Assembly (NCBI RefSeq): GCF_005405165.1
Contig: NZ_BJDN01000024.1
Span: 1-47,640 of the forward strand
DNA length: 47,640 bases
Direction of reading: 5' to 3'
Source of the DNA: Loigolactobacillus binensis
GTDB lineage: Bacteria > Bacillota > Bacilli > Lactobacillales > Lactobacillaceae
Shown here: piece after piece, positions 26,164-35,674 of the stretch
How positions within the stretch are numbered: the first letter of the stretch is position 1
Layout: the number at the start of each line of letters is the position of its first letter
Translations under genes and position numbers: made by a program
Notes under the pieces: model-generated
Databases searched by the model: none
What the model was told of the DNA's origin: nothing
What the model saw: only the letters and a program-made list of their open reading frames with translations

Positions 26164-27000
26164 CTACAAACTAGCCAGCAATTGGTTAAAACCAGCCGCA
26201 TAATCCACACCAAAGCGGATATCCGTCGCTGCAGTTGCCGTTCGTTTGATCGCTTGCTGAACAAAACGGATCGCTTGCTGGCTGGCAGTAGCTAAACTCA
26301 AGCCACGCAACCACAAGCCAAAACAAACACTAGCAAAAATATCGCCAGTCCCAAAATAATGACCCGGTAATTGTGGTGTTTGCCAATTCCAGGTCTGACC
26401 AACAGTGACACCCACCACCCCGTTTTGACCATCTACTAAAGGGATGCCAGTTAAAATAACGTTGGCTACCCCGAATTTAACGCTAACAGCAGTGGCCAAT
26501 TCAAGCGCTGTAGCCAAAGTCAGTGGCCGTGAATCTTGTGGTTGTGCTAATAATAATCGGGCCTCAGTGACGTTAGGTGTGATCACAGTGGCATGGGGCA
26601 CTAATTGCCGCATTGCTTCAACATAAGTGTGGTCAAAACCGTGATAAAGCTGACCGTTATCCCCCATTACAGGATCAATCAGAATCTTAGCATCCTTGGT
26701 TGCCAAATGAGCTAAATTCTGGGTCACAACTGGTAACGCCGCTGTACCCAAATAACCAAAATATAAGGCAGTAAACTTCAACTTAAGTGTCCGCCAATGA
26801 GCAATGATCGCCTGCATTTCCTGACTTAGATCAAGGTAAGTATTCGCCCCGAAACCACCTGTATGAGTCGACAATAACGCTGTTGGCAATATTGCCGGCT
26901 GTAAGCCCAACGCAGCGACGATCGGCAAGGCCACTCCTAAAGACACTTGACCAACACAGGATAGATCCTGACTGATCAAGACCTGATTAGGCAGAGTCAT
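26164..27000 (-). CDS. Pyridoxal/pyridoxamine kinase-like protein (PfkB/ribokinase superfamily)
   Basis: Phosphorylates vitamin B6 vitamers to the 5'-phosphates; about 278 residues. VLISQDLSCVGQVSLGVALP (about 7-26), FTALYFGYLGTA (about 78-89), ILIDPVMGDNGQLY (about 115-128), ITPNVTEARLL (about 150-160) and GTGDIFAS (about 224-231, anion hole with the catalytic Asp) follow PdxY/PdxK order. The start is ATG at 27000, one base after the glutamate dehydrogenase stop, so translation is coupled to it; the longer frame lies in gdhA. The neighbouring S component supports a B6 role. A hydroxymethylpyrimidine kinase role is the main alternative. Confidence 0.85.
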   Translation of the reverse strand: MTLPNQVLISQDLSCVGQVSLGVALPIVAALGLQPAILPTALLSTHTGGFGANTYLDLSQEMQAIIAHWRTLKLKFTALYFGYLGTAALPVVTQNLAHLATKDAKILIDPVMGDNGQLYHGFDHTYVEAMRQLVPHATVITPNVTEARLLLAQPQDSRPLTLATALELATAVSVKFGVANVILTGIPLVDGQNGVVGVTVGQTWNWQTPQLPGHYFGTGDIFASVCFGLWLRGLSLATASQQAIRFVQQAIKRTATAATDIRFGVDYAAGFNQLLASL

Positions 27001-27001
27001 G

Positions 27002-28417
<1,416 letters not shown>

Positions 28418-28469
28418 CTAACATTATAGCACAGTTAAAACACTCATTGAATTATAATTTTGGATTCAC

Positions 28470-28498
28470 AAAAAAACAAGACCAGTTAGCCAGTCTTG
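28470..28498 (-). terminator. Second terminator after eno
   Basis: On the minus strand arms CAAGAC/GTCTTG with inner complementarity are followed by T7. It backs up the first terminator 45 bases upstream in reading direction. Confidence 0.75.
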
Positions 28499-28543
28499 CT
28501 CAGAATTAGATTTCAGAATAACACAACTAAAAAATAAAAACGT

Positions 28544-28573
28544 AAAAAAAAAACAGATTATTAAAATAATCTG
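28544..28573 (-). terminator. First terminator after eno
   Basis: On the minus strand CAGATTATT/AATAATCTG is followed by T10. Confidence 0.85.
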
Positions 28574-28587
28574 CTTTTTCAAATAGT

Positions 28588-29880
28588 TTAGTCAAAATCA
28601 ACGTTGTGTGGGAAATGTGCAACGTGAGCTTGGCCACCAAGTTCTTCTTCAATGCGTAATAATTGGTTATATTTCGCAACACGTTCTGAACGAGCCATGG
28701 CACCAGTCTTCAATTCACCACCAGAAACGGCAACGGCAAAGTCAGCAACAAATGTATCTTCTGTTTCACCTGAACGATGTGAGATCATTGTTGTATAACC
28801 GTTCTTCTTAGCTAAGCGAATTGCTTCAACAGTTTCAGAAACAGTTCCAATCTGGTTCAATTTGATCAAGATCGAGTTAGCAACACCAGCCTTGATCCCC
28901 TTACGGAAGATTGATGGGTTAGTAACAAAAATATCATCACCAACTAATTGGACATGGTCGCCAACTTCTTCAGTGAATTTAGCAAAGTTATCCCAGTCAT
29001 TTTCAGAGAAAGGATCTTCAATCGAAATGATTGCTGGGAATTTCTTCAATAAATCATTGACGTAGTAATCGCGTAATTGATCAGCATTGAATTTATGGCC
29101 TTCAAATGTATAAATGCCGGAATCTTGATCATAAAATTCTGATGAAGCAGCATCAAGTGCGATACCGATATCTTCACCAGGTACATAACCAGCTTGTTCA
29201 ATCGCTTTGTAAAGCATTGTAACTGCTTCGTCAGTAGACTTCAAATCAGGAGCAAAGCCACCTTCGTCACCTAAGCCAGTTTGGAAGCCAGCTTCTTCCA
29301 AGACTTTTTTCAAAGTATGGTAAGTGTCAGCAATTTTTTCAATACCATCACGGAAGCTAGTCTTCTTGATCGGTGTGATCATGAATTCTTGGAAGTCGAT
29401 ACCGTTGTCAGCATGAGCACCACCATTGATAACATTATGGAATGTTTGTGGTAATTCAATGTTGACCCCACCTAAGTAACGATAAAGTGGTGTATCTAAA
29501 GAAAGTGCAGCAGCGCGTGCAGTAGCCATTGAAACGCCTAAAATAGCGTTGGCACCTAAACGTGCTTTGTTAGGTGTGCCATCCAAGTCGATCATAATTT
29601 GATCAATTGCAGCTTGGTTGTATGGTGAAACACCCTTCAACGCATCATTGATTTCTGTGTTAACGTTGTTAACGGCTTTGCTAACGCCTTTACCTAAAAG
29701 ACGTTTGCCACCATCGCGCAATTCAGTAGCTTCTAATTCACCTGTAGAAGCGCCTGATGGAACGGATGCACGGCCCAAAGTACCGTCAGTTAAAACAACG
29801 TCAGCTTCAACGGTTGGATTACCGCGGGAATCAAAGACTTCGCGTGCTTTAACACTTTCAATTACTACTGATTTAGACAT
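28588..29880 (-). CDS. eno: Enolase
   Basis: Converts 2-phosphoglycerate to phosphoenolpyruvate; glycolysis. The 430 residues show all catalytic residues: GASTGELEA loop, QEFMI (Glu about 167), [10 protein letters not shown] (Glu about 208), metal ligands in LDAASS, IEDPF and VGDDIF, the catalytic Lys in LIKLNQIGT, then SHRSGETED and KTGA. The stretch [24 protein letters not shown] differs from the common LPxPMMNIINGG form, suggesting a divergent or second enolase. It is a single gene with a consensus promoter, AGGAGG ribosome site and two terminators, so it is strongly expressed. It is not in a gap-pgk-tpi cluster. Confidence 0.97.
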   Translation of the reverse strand: MSKSVVIESVKAREVFDSRGNPTVEADVVLTDGTLGRASVPSGASTGELEATELRDGGKRLLGKGVSKAVNNVNTEINDALKGVSPYNQAAIDQIMIDLDGTPNKARLGANAILGVSMATARAAALSLDTPLYRYLGGVNIELPQTFHNVINGGAHADNGIDFQEFMITPIKKTSFRDGIEKIADTYHTLKKVLEEAGFQTGLGDEGGFAPDLKSTDEAVTMLYKAIEQAGYVPGEDIGIALDAASSEFYDQDSGIYTFEGHKFNADQLRDYYVNDLLKKFPAIISIEDPFSENDWDNFAKFTEEVGDHVQLVGDDIFVTNPSIFRKGIKAGVANSILIKLNQIGTVSETVEAIRLAKKNGYTTMISHRSGETEDTFVADFAVAVSGGELKTGAMARSERVAKYNQLLRIEEELGGQAHVAHFPHNVDFD

Positions 29881-29951
29881 TAAATATGTCCCTCCTTAGT
29901 GATTATCGGTGTGATTAATTGGGCGACACCGGTGCCCATAATTCATCTAAA

Positions 29952-29980
29952 ATGATATCATCTTATATTTCAAATAACAA
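29952..29980 (-). promoter_or_regulatory. eno promoter
   Basis: TTGTTA, 17 bases, TATCAT on the minus strand, about 70 bases before the start. Confidence 0.65.
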
Positions 29981-30014
29981 CAAAATATAATCAGTTTTTT
30001 TGAAAATAGAGTGA

Positions 30015-30028
30015 AGAAAACGTTTACT
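30015..30028. promoter_or_regulatory. Possible CcpA (cre-like) site upstream of eno
   Basis: AGAAAACGTTTACT fits the cre consensus TGWAANCGNTNWCA at 12 of 14 positions and lies about 35 bases upstream of the eno -35. Weak evidence, since such matches occur by chance. Confidence 0.3.
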
Positions 30029-30075
30029 TTACGGTATTTATTTCAAATCACCTGAATAACGGCAACAACATGAGC

Positions 30076-31371
30076 TTAATCTAAAACGGTTTTTAAATCG
30101 GCAAAAAAATTCGGGTAGGAAACGTCGATCGCTGCGGCATCAGTCAACGTTAACTGACTGTCACTTAATAAGGCAGCAACAGCTAACATCAAACCGATTC
30201 GATGGTCGCCGTGAGAATCAACATAAGCATTAGTGACTGCGTGTAACGGTGTTGGTCCATGAACAATCATTCCGTCCGCTTTGGTTTCGATCTTAGCACC
30301 TAACTTGCGCAATTCAGTAGCAACGGTCTCGATCCGATCAGTCTCTTTGACCCGTAACTCCGCAGCATCACTAATCTCAGTGATGCCCGTAGCTTGGGTT
30401 GCCGCTAATGCGATCAACGGAATTTCGTCGATCACATTGGCAATTTCCGCACCATTTACTGTGGTTGCATGTAAGTGGCTTGATGTAATGATCAGATCAC
30501 CGCTAGCTTCATCAGTTTGCGACACCACATTTTCCACCCGCAGATCTGCACCCATTCGGCTTAAAACATCTAAAAAACCAGTCCGCGTTTTGTTCAAACC
30601 AACTTGGGCCAACCGCAGTTCGCTGTTCGGGACCAGTGTCGCCGCTAAAGCGAAAAATGCTGCTGATGACATATCACCTGGAACCCGAAAATGTTGCGCA
30701 ACGAAGTGATCCTGCGGATTGATCGTTAAGGTCAACCCTGTTTTTTGAATTTTTCCACCAAATTGTTGTAGCATACGCTCCGTATGATCGCGGGTCTGTG
30801 CGCTTTCAGTTAACTTAGAAGGACCATCTGCCTGTAAAGCCGCGAAAATCAACGCGCTTTTGACTTGAGCACTGGCTACCGAGATCGTCATTTCAACCGC
30901 ATTTAAGTTTTGATTGGCCGCAATAGTCAAGGGTAAAAAATCATTATCAGTTGCGGTGATCTGCGCACCCATTTTGCTTAAAGGACCGATCACCCGCTGC
31001 ATTGGTCGCTTACTTAAGGAAGCATCCCCAAAAAATTCGATGGGAAACGGCTGTTTACTGAACAACCCCATTAGTAAACGCGTTGAGGTTCCGGAATTAC
31101 CAAGATCAAGCGGTGCTGCCGGCGCTTTTAAGCCCTTAAACCCAACACCCGTGATCATCACCTGATCACCTTCGCTGGTGATTGGTACTCCTAAAGCTTG
31201 AAAAGCCGCTAAAGTTCGTCGACAATCAGCAGAGAAGAGAAAATGATCGATCACCGTCGTTCCTTCAGCTAAAGCGCCAAACATAATACTACGGTGAGAA
31301 ATACTTTTATCGCCTGGTACGATCAAGGTACCATGTAGACCTTGAGCGCTCCCAACTAGTGCTTTATCCAT
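30076..31371 (-). CDS. aroA: 3-phosphoshikimate 1-carboxyvinyltransferase (EPSP synthase)
   Basis: Joins shikimate-3-phosphate and phosphoenolpyruvate to EPSP, the sixth step of the shikimate pathway; cytoplasmic. The 431 residues contain GDKSISHRSIMFGALAEG (about 20-37), LGNSGTSTRLLMG (about 90-102, PEP-binding), the RVPGDMSSAAFF block (about 228-239), RVKETDRIE (about 341-349) and SHGDHRIGL near the end. Both lobes are complete. It follows aroC by 13 bases and ends the operon; no terminator was seen right after it. Confidence 0.97.
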   Translation of the reverse strand: MDKALVGSAQGLHGTLIVPGDKSISHRSIMFGALAEGTTVIDHFLFSADCRRTLAAFQALGVPITSEGDQVMITGVGFKGLKAPAAPLDLGNSGTSTRLLMGLFSKQPFPIEFFGDASLSKRPMQRVIGPLSKMGAQITATDNDFLPLTIAANQNLNAVEMTISVASAQVKSALIFAALQADGPSKLTESAQTRDHTERMLQQFGGKIQKTGLTLTINPQDHFVAQHFRVPGDMSSAAFFALAATLVPNSELRLAQVGLNKTRTGFLDVLSRMGADLRVENVVSQTDEASGDLIITSSHLHATTVNGAEIANVIDEIPLIALAATQATGITEISDAAELRVKETDRIETVATELRKLGAKIETKADGMIVHGPTPLHAVTNAYVDSHGDHRIGLMLAVAALLSDSQLTLTDAAAIDVSYPNFFADLKTVLD

Positions 31372-31384
31372 ACTAATAGGCCCC

Positions 31385-32560
31385 CTAATACGCCGCTAAT
31401 TCTTTACGATACGCCGTCACTTGTGCTTGTAGCCGCGGTAAAGCATCTGCATCAAATTTAGCTAAAACTGCTTTAGCCAAAGTGATCGCTACCATAGCTT
31501 CGGCAACCGCTGCCGCTGCCGGCACTGCCGTGGTGTCTGAGCGTTCCACATTAGCTTTATAAGCTTGTTTAGTGGCGATATCAACACTATTTAACGGTTT
31601 ATATAACGTTGGGATCGGCTTCATTACCCCCTTAACAATCACCGGCTCACCATTGGTCATTCCACCTTCAAAACCACCTAAATGGTTGCTACCACGATAA
31701 AAGCCTTGTGCCGGCGTATATAAAATTTCATCCATATCCTCACTACCTGGATGCTCTGCTAAGCCAAAACCATCACCGAATTCAACGCCTTTAAAAGCAT
31801 TAATGCTGATGATTGCTTGGGCCAGTTGTGCATCTAACTTGGTATCAGCACTAACAAAACTGCCTAATCCCGCGGGCAAATTAGTGGCAACCACTTCAAC
31901 TACACCACCTAAGGTATCCCCGGCTTTTTTAGTCGCGTCGATCAAAGCACGAATTTTTGTCGCCGCAACCTCATCGTAAGTTCGCACATCACTAGCTTCC
32001 GTGACGGTCCGTAAAGTCGTCAGATCACCTAATTCTGGTAACTTAGCCGGATCAGCCTGAATGCCGCCTAATTGTTGGACAAACCCTAACACTTCCACGT
32101 CAATTGCCGCCAGCAACTGTTGGCAAACGCTACCTACTGCCACGCGCATTGTTGTTTCACGTGCACTAGAACGTTCCAACACATTGCGCAGATCATGTTG
32201 CTGATATTTTTGACCACCAACTAAATCTGCGTGCCCTGGCCGCGGTTTGGTCACTTGGCGAACTGTATTTTCTGCTGTTGCTACTGCAGTAGGACTCATA
32301 ATGTCGTCCCAGTGCGCGTAGTCCCGGTTAGTGACCTGTAAAGTGATCGGTGACCCTAACGTTTTTTGATGACGCACACCTGACACGATTTCAACCTGAT
32401 CGTGTTCAATCTTCATCCGGTTCCCACGACCGTAACCTTGTTGGCGGCGAGATAGCGCAGCATTGATCACATCCGCGGATAAAGTCACCCCCGCCGGAAT
32501 TCCTTCAATCACTGCAGTTAATTTAGGACCGTGTGATTCTCCTGCTGTTGTATAGCGCAT
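31385..32560 (-). CDS. aroC: Chorismate synthase
   Basis: Makes chorismate from EPSP with reduced FMN, the last common step to aromatic amino acids. The 391 residues carry the three signatures: GESHGPKL at the start, KPRPGHADLVGGQKYQQHDLRN (about 103-124) and the RSDTTAVPAA region (about 339-348). A GAGGAG ribosome site lies 6 bases before ATG. It precedes aroA by 13 bases, so the last two steps of the pathway are expressed together; the acetyltransferase gene 19 bases upstream shares the unit. Confidence 0.97.
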   Translation of the reverse strand: MRYTTAGESHGPKLTAVIEGIPAGVTLSADVINAALSRRQQGYGRGNRMKIEHDQVEIVSGVRHQKTLGSPITLQVTNRDYAHWDDIMSPTAVATAENTVRQVTKPRPGHADLVGGQKYQQHDLRNVLERSSARETTMRVAVGSVCQQLLAAIDVEVLGFVQQLGGIQADPAKLPELGDLTTLRTVTEASDVRTYDEVAATKIRALIDATKKAGDTLGGVVEVVATNLPAGLGSFVSADTKLDAQLAQAIISINAFKGVEFGDGFGLAEHPGSEDMDEILYTPAQGFYRGSNHLGGFEGGMTNGEPVIVKGVMKPIPTLYKPLNSVDIATKQAYKANVERSDTTAVPAAAAVAEAMVAITLAKAVLAKFDADALPRLQAQVTAYRKELAAY

Positions 32561-32579
32561 ACTAACTCCTCATTTCTTT

Positions 32580-33077
32580 TTAAGCGATATGTTTACCTAA
32601 AATAATTAAATCACGTAATTGATCATCTAATTGTGCAACTTGGGGTAGCTTTCCCCACTGCTGGTAACCATTTTTACTAAACAAATTTAAACTGGGTAGA
32701 TTCTGACCGAAAATAAAACCTAAAATATTATGAATGCCTAGGGCCGGTGCTTGCCGCTCAACAAAAGCCAAGCTTTGTTGTCCAACATGCTGACCGCGAA
32801 ATTTCTCATCTAAATATAAACTAATTTCCACAGTCGCTTGATATGCGGCCCGACCATAAAAATCCGATAGGCTTAACCAGCCTGCCGGTTGGCCAGCAAC
32901 TGTGATCAGCCATAAAGGTCGACGCCGTTGCTGGTGTTCCGTAAACCACGGCTCACGCTGAGCTACAGTAACCGGAACTAAATCTGCCGTCACCATTCGC
33001 CCGGCTATTGTTTGATTATAGACCTGTACGATAAAGGGAAGGTCAGTATGAACTGCCCGCCGAAATTCTACTTGCAT
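32580..33077 (-). CDS. GNAT N-acetyltransferase (phosphinothricin/YncA-like)
   Basis: A 165-residue acetyl-CoA-dependent enzyme. It begins VEFRRAVHTDLPFIVQVYNQTI, a start typical of the Pat/YncA group, and the acetyl-CoA loop reads ISLYLDEKFRGQHVGQQSLAFVE (about 88-110), with RGQHVG as the QxxGxG-like element (the last Gly replaced). NLPSLNLFSKNGYQQWG (about 128-144) is the second half. GGGGG is 7 bases before the ATG. First gene of the aroC-aroA unit; an obvious link to the aromatic pathway is lacking. The substrate may be an amino acid such as methionine sulfone or an unknown amine. Confidence 0.85.
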   Translation of the reverse strand: MQVEFRRAVHTDLPFIVQVYNQTIAGRMVTADLVPVTVAQREPWFTEHQQRRRPLWLITVAGQPAGWLSLSDFYGRAAYQATVEISLYLDEKFRGQHVGQQSLAFVERQAPALGIHNILGFIFGQNLPSLNLFSKNGYQQWGKLPQVAQLDDQLRDLIILGKHIA

Positions 33078-33454
33078 TCAGATGCCCCCATACACAAAGT
33101 GTAGCCAATAATTATTTTAATTTGCCAACAATTTTAACGGAATAGGCCCGTAAAGTGTACCCCCACTCATCCTAAAAAATGCGCCTAATTTAGGGAATAA
33201 GAATACGACCTAGATCCTGACTAGACACGTTTTTAATTACTGGCTTAGCAAATAAAAGCCTAACATTGTTTAAAACGTGTGCTGACTAATTATTAAATAT
33301 TTAACCATCTTTACGGCTAAATTGCTAATCTAACTTTAATTTAAATAAACAAATAATATACTGGAAACTGAATAAACTTAAAAATCAGTAACTTCAGTAA
33401 TCGTTTTCTTTAGGATTCTGTTAGGCTTTATTCACACAAAATTCATACCTAGCT

Positions 33455-33680
33455 GTTATAGTATTAAGTGTTGGGAAAAGTGGTAACACAAAATTGCTAA
33501 GCGCCGTTAATTGGCTTGAAGGCCACTTGACGTATAAAAATTTTATGACCCACATTTAAAGTAAATCAGAAAAAACAGGTCAACCTAAAGATAGGAGCAC
33601 CTACTACAATTAGTATACACAAATAAAGCGTAGCCAAAACAATGATTGCTGTGGCAGTCATTGTTTTGGCTACGCTTCTT
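33455..33680 (+). ncRNA. Candidate structured RNA with pseudoknot and 20-bp end hairpin
   Basis: After an extended -10 (TGTTATAGT, about 33453-33461) the RNA could pair GTGTT with AACAC (about 33468-33489) and AAGTGG with CCACTT (about 33477-33529) in interleaved order, an H-type pseudoknot. GCC/GGC pairs lie inside. It ends with a perfect 20-base hairpin (33626-33645 with 33658-33677), whose T tract is weak. No frame with a ribosome site was seen. In the rest of the 33078-33845 gap I see nothing else but AT-rich sequence. Confidence 0.38.
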
Positions 33681-33845
33681 TATCTGCTTATTTTACGCTT
33701 AAATGAGATGCTAATGTGATTTATCATTTTCTTTTCATTGTTACCTAGCTATGATATGATAAAAAGCAGCAACGACACGAGTTCTGCTAGGTAGTCACCC
33801 GTGACTTACCGCCGAATTCAACCATTTTATGGAGGGGGAAATGAT

Positions 33846-35231
33846 TTGTCGATTAAAGATAAGATTTGGCAAAAACAAAGTTTGGAAAAGTACTTAGCTA
33901 AGGACAACCAGTTTATCAAGTCAATGAATGCATTTGACTTGATGGCACTGGGAATTGGGGCAGTTATTGGAACGGGGATCTTTATTTTGCCTGGTACCGT
34001 AGCGGCGTTAAAGGCGGGTCCCGGGATCATGTTATCCTTTGTGGTCGCCGCAATTGTCTGTTCACTGGCAGCAATGTGTTACGCCGAGTTTTCGTCGGCT
34101 ATGCCGATCGCAGGCTCGGCCTATTCCTATGGTAATGTTATTTTCGGTGAATTAATTGGCTGGATTCTTGGCTGGGCCTTGATCCTTGAATACATGTTGG
34201 CTGTGGCCGCAGTGTCCACTGGCTTTTCTGCTTACTTCAGTTCATTACTTCAAGGTTTCGGCTTGGCTATTCCTAAGATATTCAGTGGTCCATTTGATCC
34301 AGCTCACGGCACTTATATCAATCTTGTCGCTATTATTATTGTTTGGTTGATCACTTGGTTGTTAAGTCAAGGGATGCAACAATCAGTGCGGGTCAATAAT
34401 TTAATGGTCATCGTTAAAATTAGTATTATTATTATTTTTCTGGTCGTTGGGGTTTTCTATGTCAAGCCTGCTAACTGGCATCCATTCTTACCTTTTGGTA
34501 AAATCGGTATTCTGCAAGGAGCTTCTACTGTTTTCTTTGCCTACTTAGGTTTTGATGCGGTTTCTTCTTCCGCAGCTGAAGTTAAAAATCCGCAGCGTAA
34601 CATGCCGATCGGGATCATTGGCACTTTATTAGTTGCCACAGCCTTGTACATTTTAGTTGCCGTTGTTTTAACCGGAATGGTTTCCTTCCGTGAATTAGAT
34701 GTGGCTAATCCAGTTGCCTTCGCTTTACAAAAGGTTGGCCAAAATTGGACGGCCGGAATTATTTCATTAGGTGCCTTGGCTGGTATGTTCACGATGATGG
34801 TCACTATGATCTACAGTAGCTCACGTCTAATTTATTCTATTGGACGTGATGGCCTATTACCAAAATTTTTAGGCCAATTGCAGGGTAAACACCACTTACC
34901 TCAACATAGCTTGTTAGTCGTGACCGTGATCATTTCATTTTTAGGTGGTTTAGTGCCCCTAGATCAGTTGACTAGTTTAGTTAATATTGGTACATTGGTT
35001 GCTTTCACCTTTGTCTCAATCGGTATTATTCCCTTACGCAAACACACCGAAATTCAGCATGATGGTTTCCATGTGCCTTGGTCACCAGTTTTACCGATTA
35101 TTTCCGCAATTGCGTGCATCGGTTTAATGTTGACTCTATCCTTAGAAACCTGGATTGCTTCTCTGATTTGGTTTGTTATTGGTTTAGGAATTTACTTTTC
35201 TTATGGTATTCGCCACGAAAATATTTCGTGA
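33846..35231 (+). CDS. APC-family amino acid permease (YfnA/CAT-like)
   Basis: A membrane transporter of about 461 residues with 12 hydrophobic segments. GIGAVIGTGIFILPGTVAALKAGPG (about 37-61) is the unwound first helix that binds the substrate amine, and TVFFAYLGFDAVSSSAAEVKNPQRNMPIGI (about 232-261) is the sixth helix with the following loop; both are hallmarks of CAT/YfnA-type permeases. The substrate class is probably basic or branched amino acids. The frame opens at a GTG at 33801, but GGAGGGGG at 33831-33838 is followed 7 bases later by TTG at 33846, which I take as the start. A strong terminator follows. Confidence 0.87.
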   Translation: MSIKDKIWQKQSLEKYLAKDNQFIKSMNAFDLMALGIGAVIGTGIFILPGTVAALKAGPGIMLSFVVAAIVCSLAAMCYAEFSSAMPIAGSAYSYGNVIFGELIGWILGWALILEYMLAVAAVSTGFSAYFSSLLQGFGLAIPKIFSGPFDPAHGTYINLVAIIIVWLITWLLSQGMQQSVRVNNLMVIVKISIIIIFLVVGVFYVKPANWHPFLPFGKIGILQGASTVFFAYLGFDAVSSSAAEVKNPQRNMPIGIIGTLLVATALYILVAVVLTGMVSFRELDVANPVAFALQKVGQNWTAGIISLGALAGMFTMMVTMIYSSSRLIYSIGRDGLLPKFLGQLQGKHHLPQHSLLVVTVIISFLGGLVPLDQLTSLVNIGTLVAFTFVSIGIIPLRKHTEIQHDGFHVPWSPVLPIISAIACIGLMLTLSLETWIASLIWFVIGLGIYFSYGIRHENIS

Positions 35232-35241
35232 TCTACTCCCT

Positions 35242-35278
35242 AAAAAAACACTACGACTTATTCGTCGTAGTGTTTTTT
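35242..35278. terminator. Bidirectional terminator after the permease
   Basis: Arms CACTACGAC/GTCGTAGTG are flanked by A7 and T6. It ends the permease transcript and can also end the minus-strand small gene at 35277-35414. Confidence 0.88.
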
Positions 35279-35414
35279 ATATTTTGAACTGACAACCATA
35301 CTCCTTTTTATAATTTTGTTTGGCAAGCTTATCTATTTGACCTGCGCACCCATTAAAGATTTTTTGTCGCCAATACCCGGTACATAGCGGTAATACTGGA
35401 CTCCCTATCCTCAT
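35277..35414 (-). CDS. Unannotated 45-residue protein with three cysteines
   Basis: An ATG at 35414 is preceded by GGGAGGGG at a spacing of 8 bases, one of the strongest ribosome sites in the window, and by an extended -10 (TGGTATGCT) about 30 bases further up. The product begins MRIGSPVLPLCTGYWRQ, has Cys at 11, 23 and 41, is basic, and ends in GCQFKI. There is no membrane segment. A terminator follows directly. It matches no family that I recognise. The Cys pattern could bind metal or form a disulphide, which is speculation; it could also be a remnant. Confidence 0.5.
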   Translation of the reverse strand: MRIGSPVLPLCTGYWRQKIFNGCAGQIDKLAKQNYKKEYGCQFKI

Positions 35415-35634
35415 ATTAATTGCCCCTCCCTACGGAACATATTTAGCATACCATGAAACCCTTTACATATTGTTAAGCATTAGCATTTTCTAACAAAAAT
35501 AATTAGGCTTACTATAAAATATTATCTTTTAAGACTTTAAATATCGTTAAAGCCCGTATACATCGTTCTTTCCAGAAACAAATTCTTTACTTTAATATAC
35601 GCAGTTTCTCAGTGTTTTCTTTCTATAAAGAATC

Positions 35635-35670
35635 AAAAAACAGGTGATCCAATTGGTCACCTGTTTTTTT
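35635..35670 (-). terminator. Terminator of the ABC exporter gene
   Basis: Perfect arms CAGGTGA/TCACCTG are flanked by A6 and T7. The gap 35415-35634 contains the upstream region of the small gene and otherwise nothing that I can name. Confidence 0.86.
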
Positions 35671-35674
35671 AAAA

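Noticed and set aside
33626..33677. The 20-bp inverted repeat as a miniature transposon
   Set aside because: Total length of 52 bases, no target duplication visible; a transcription-end or processing hairpin is simpler.
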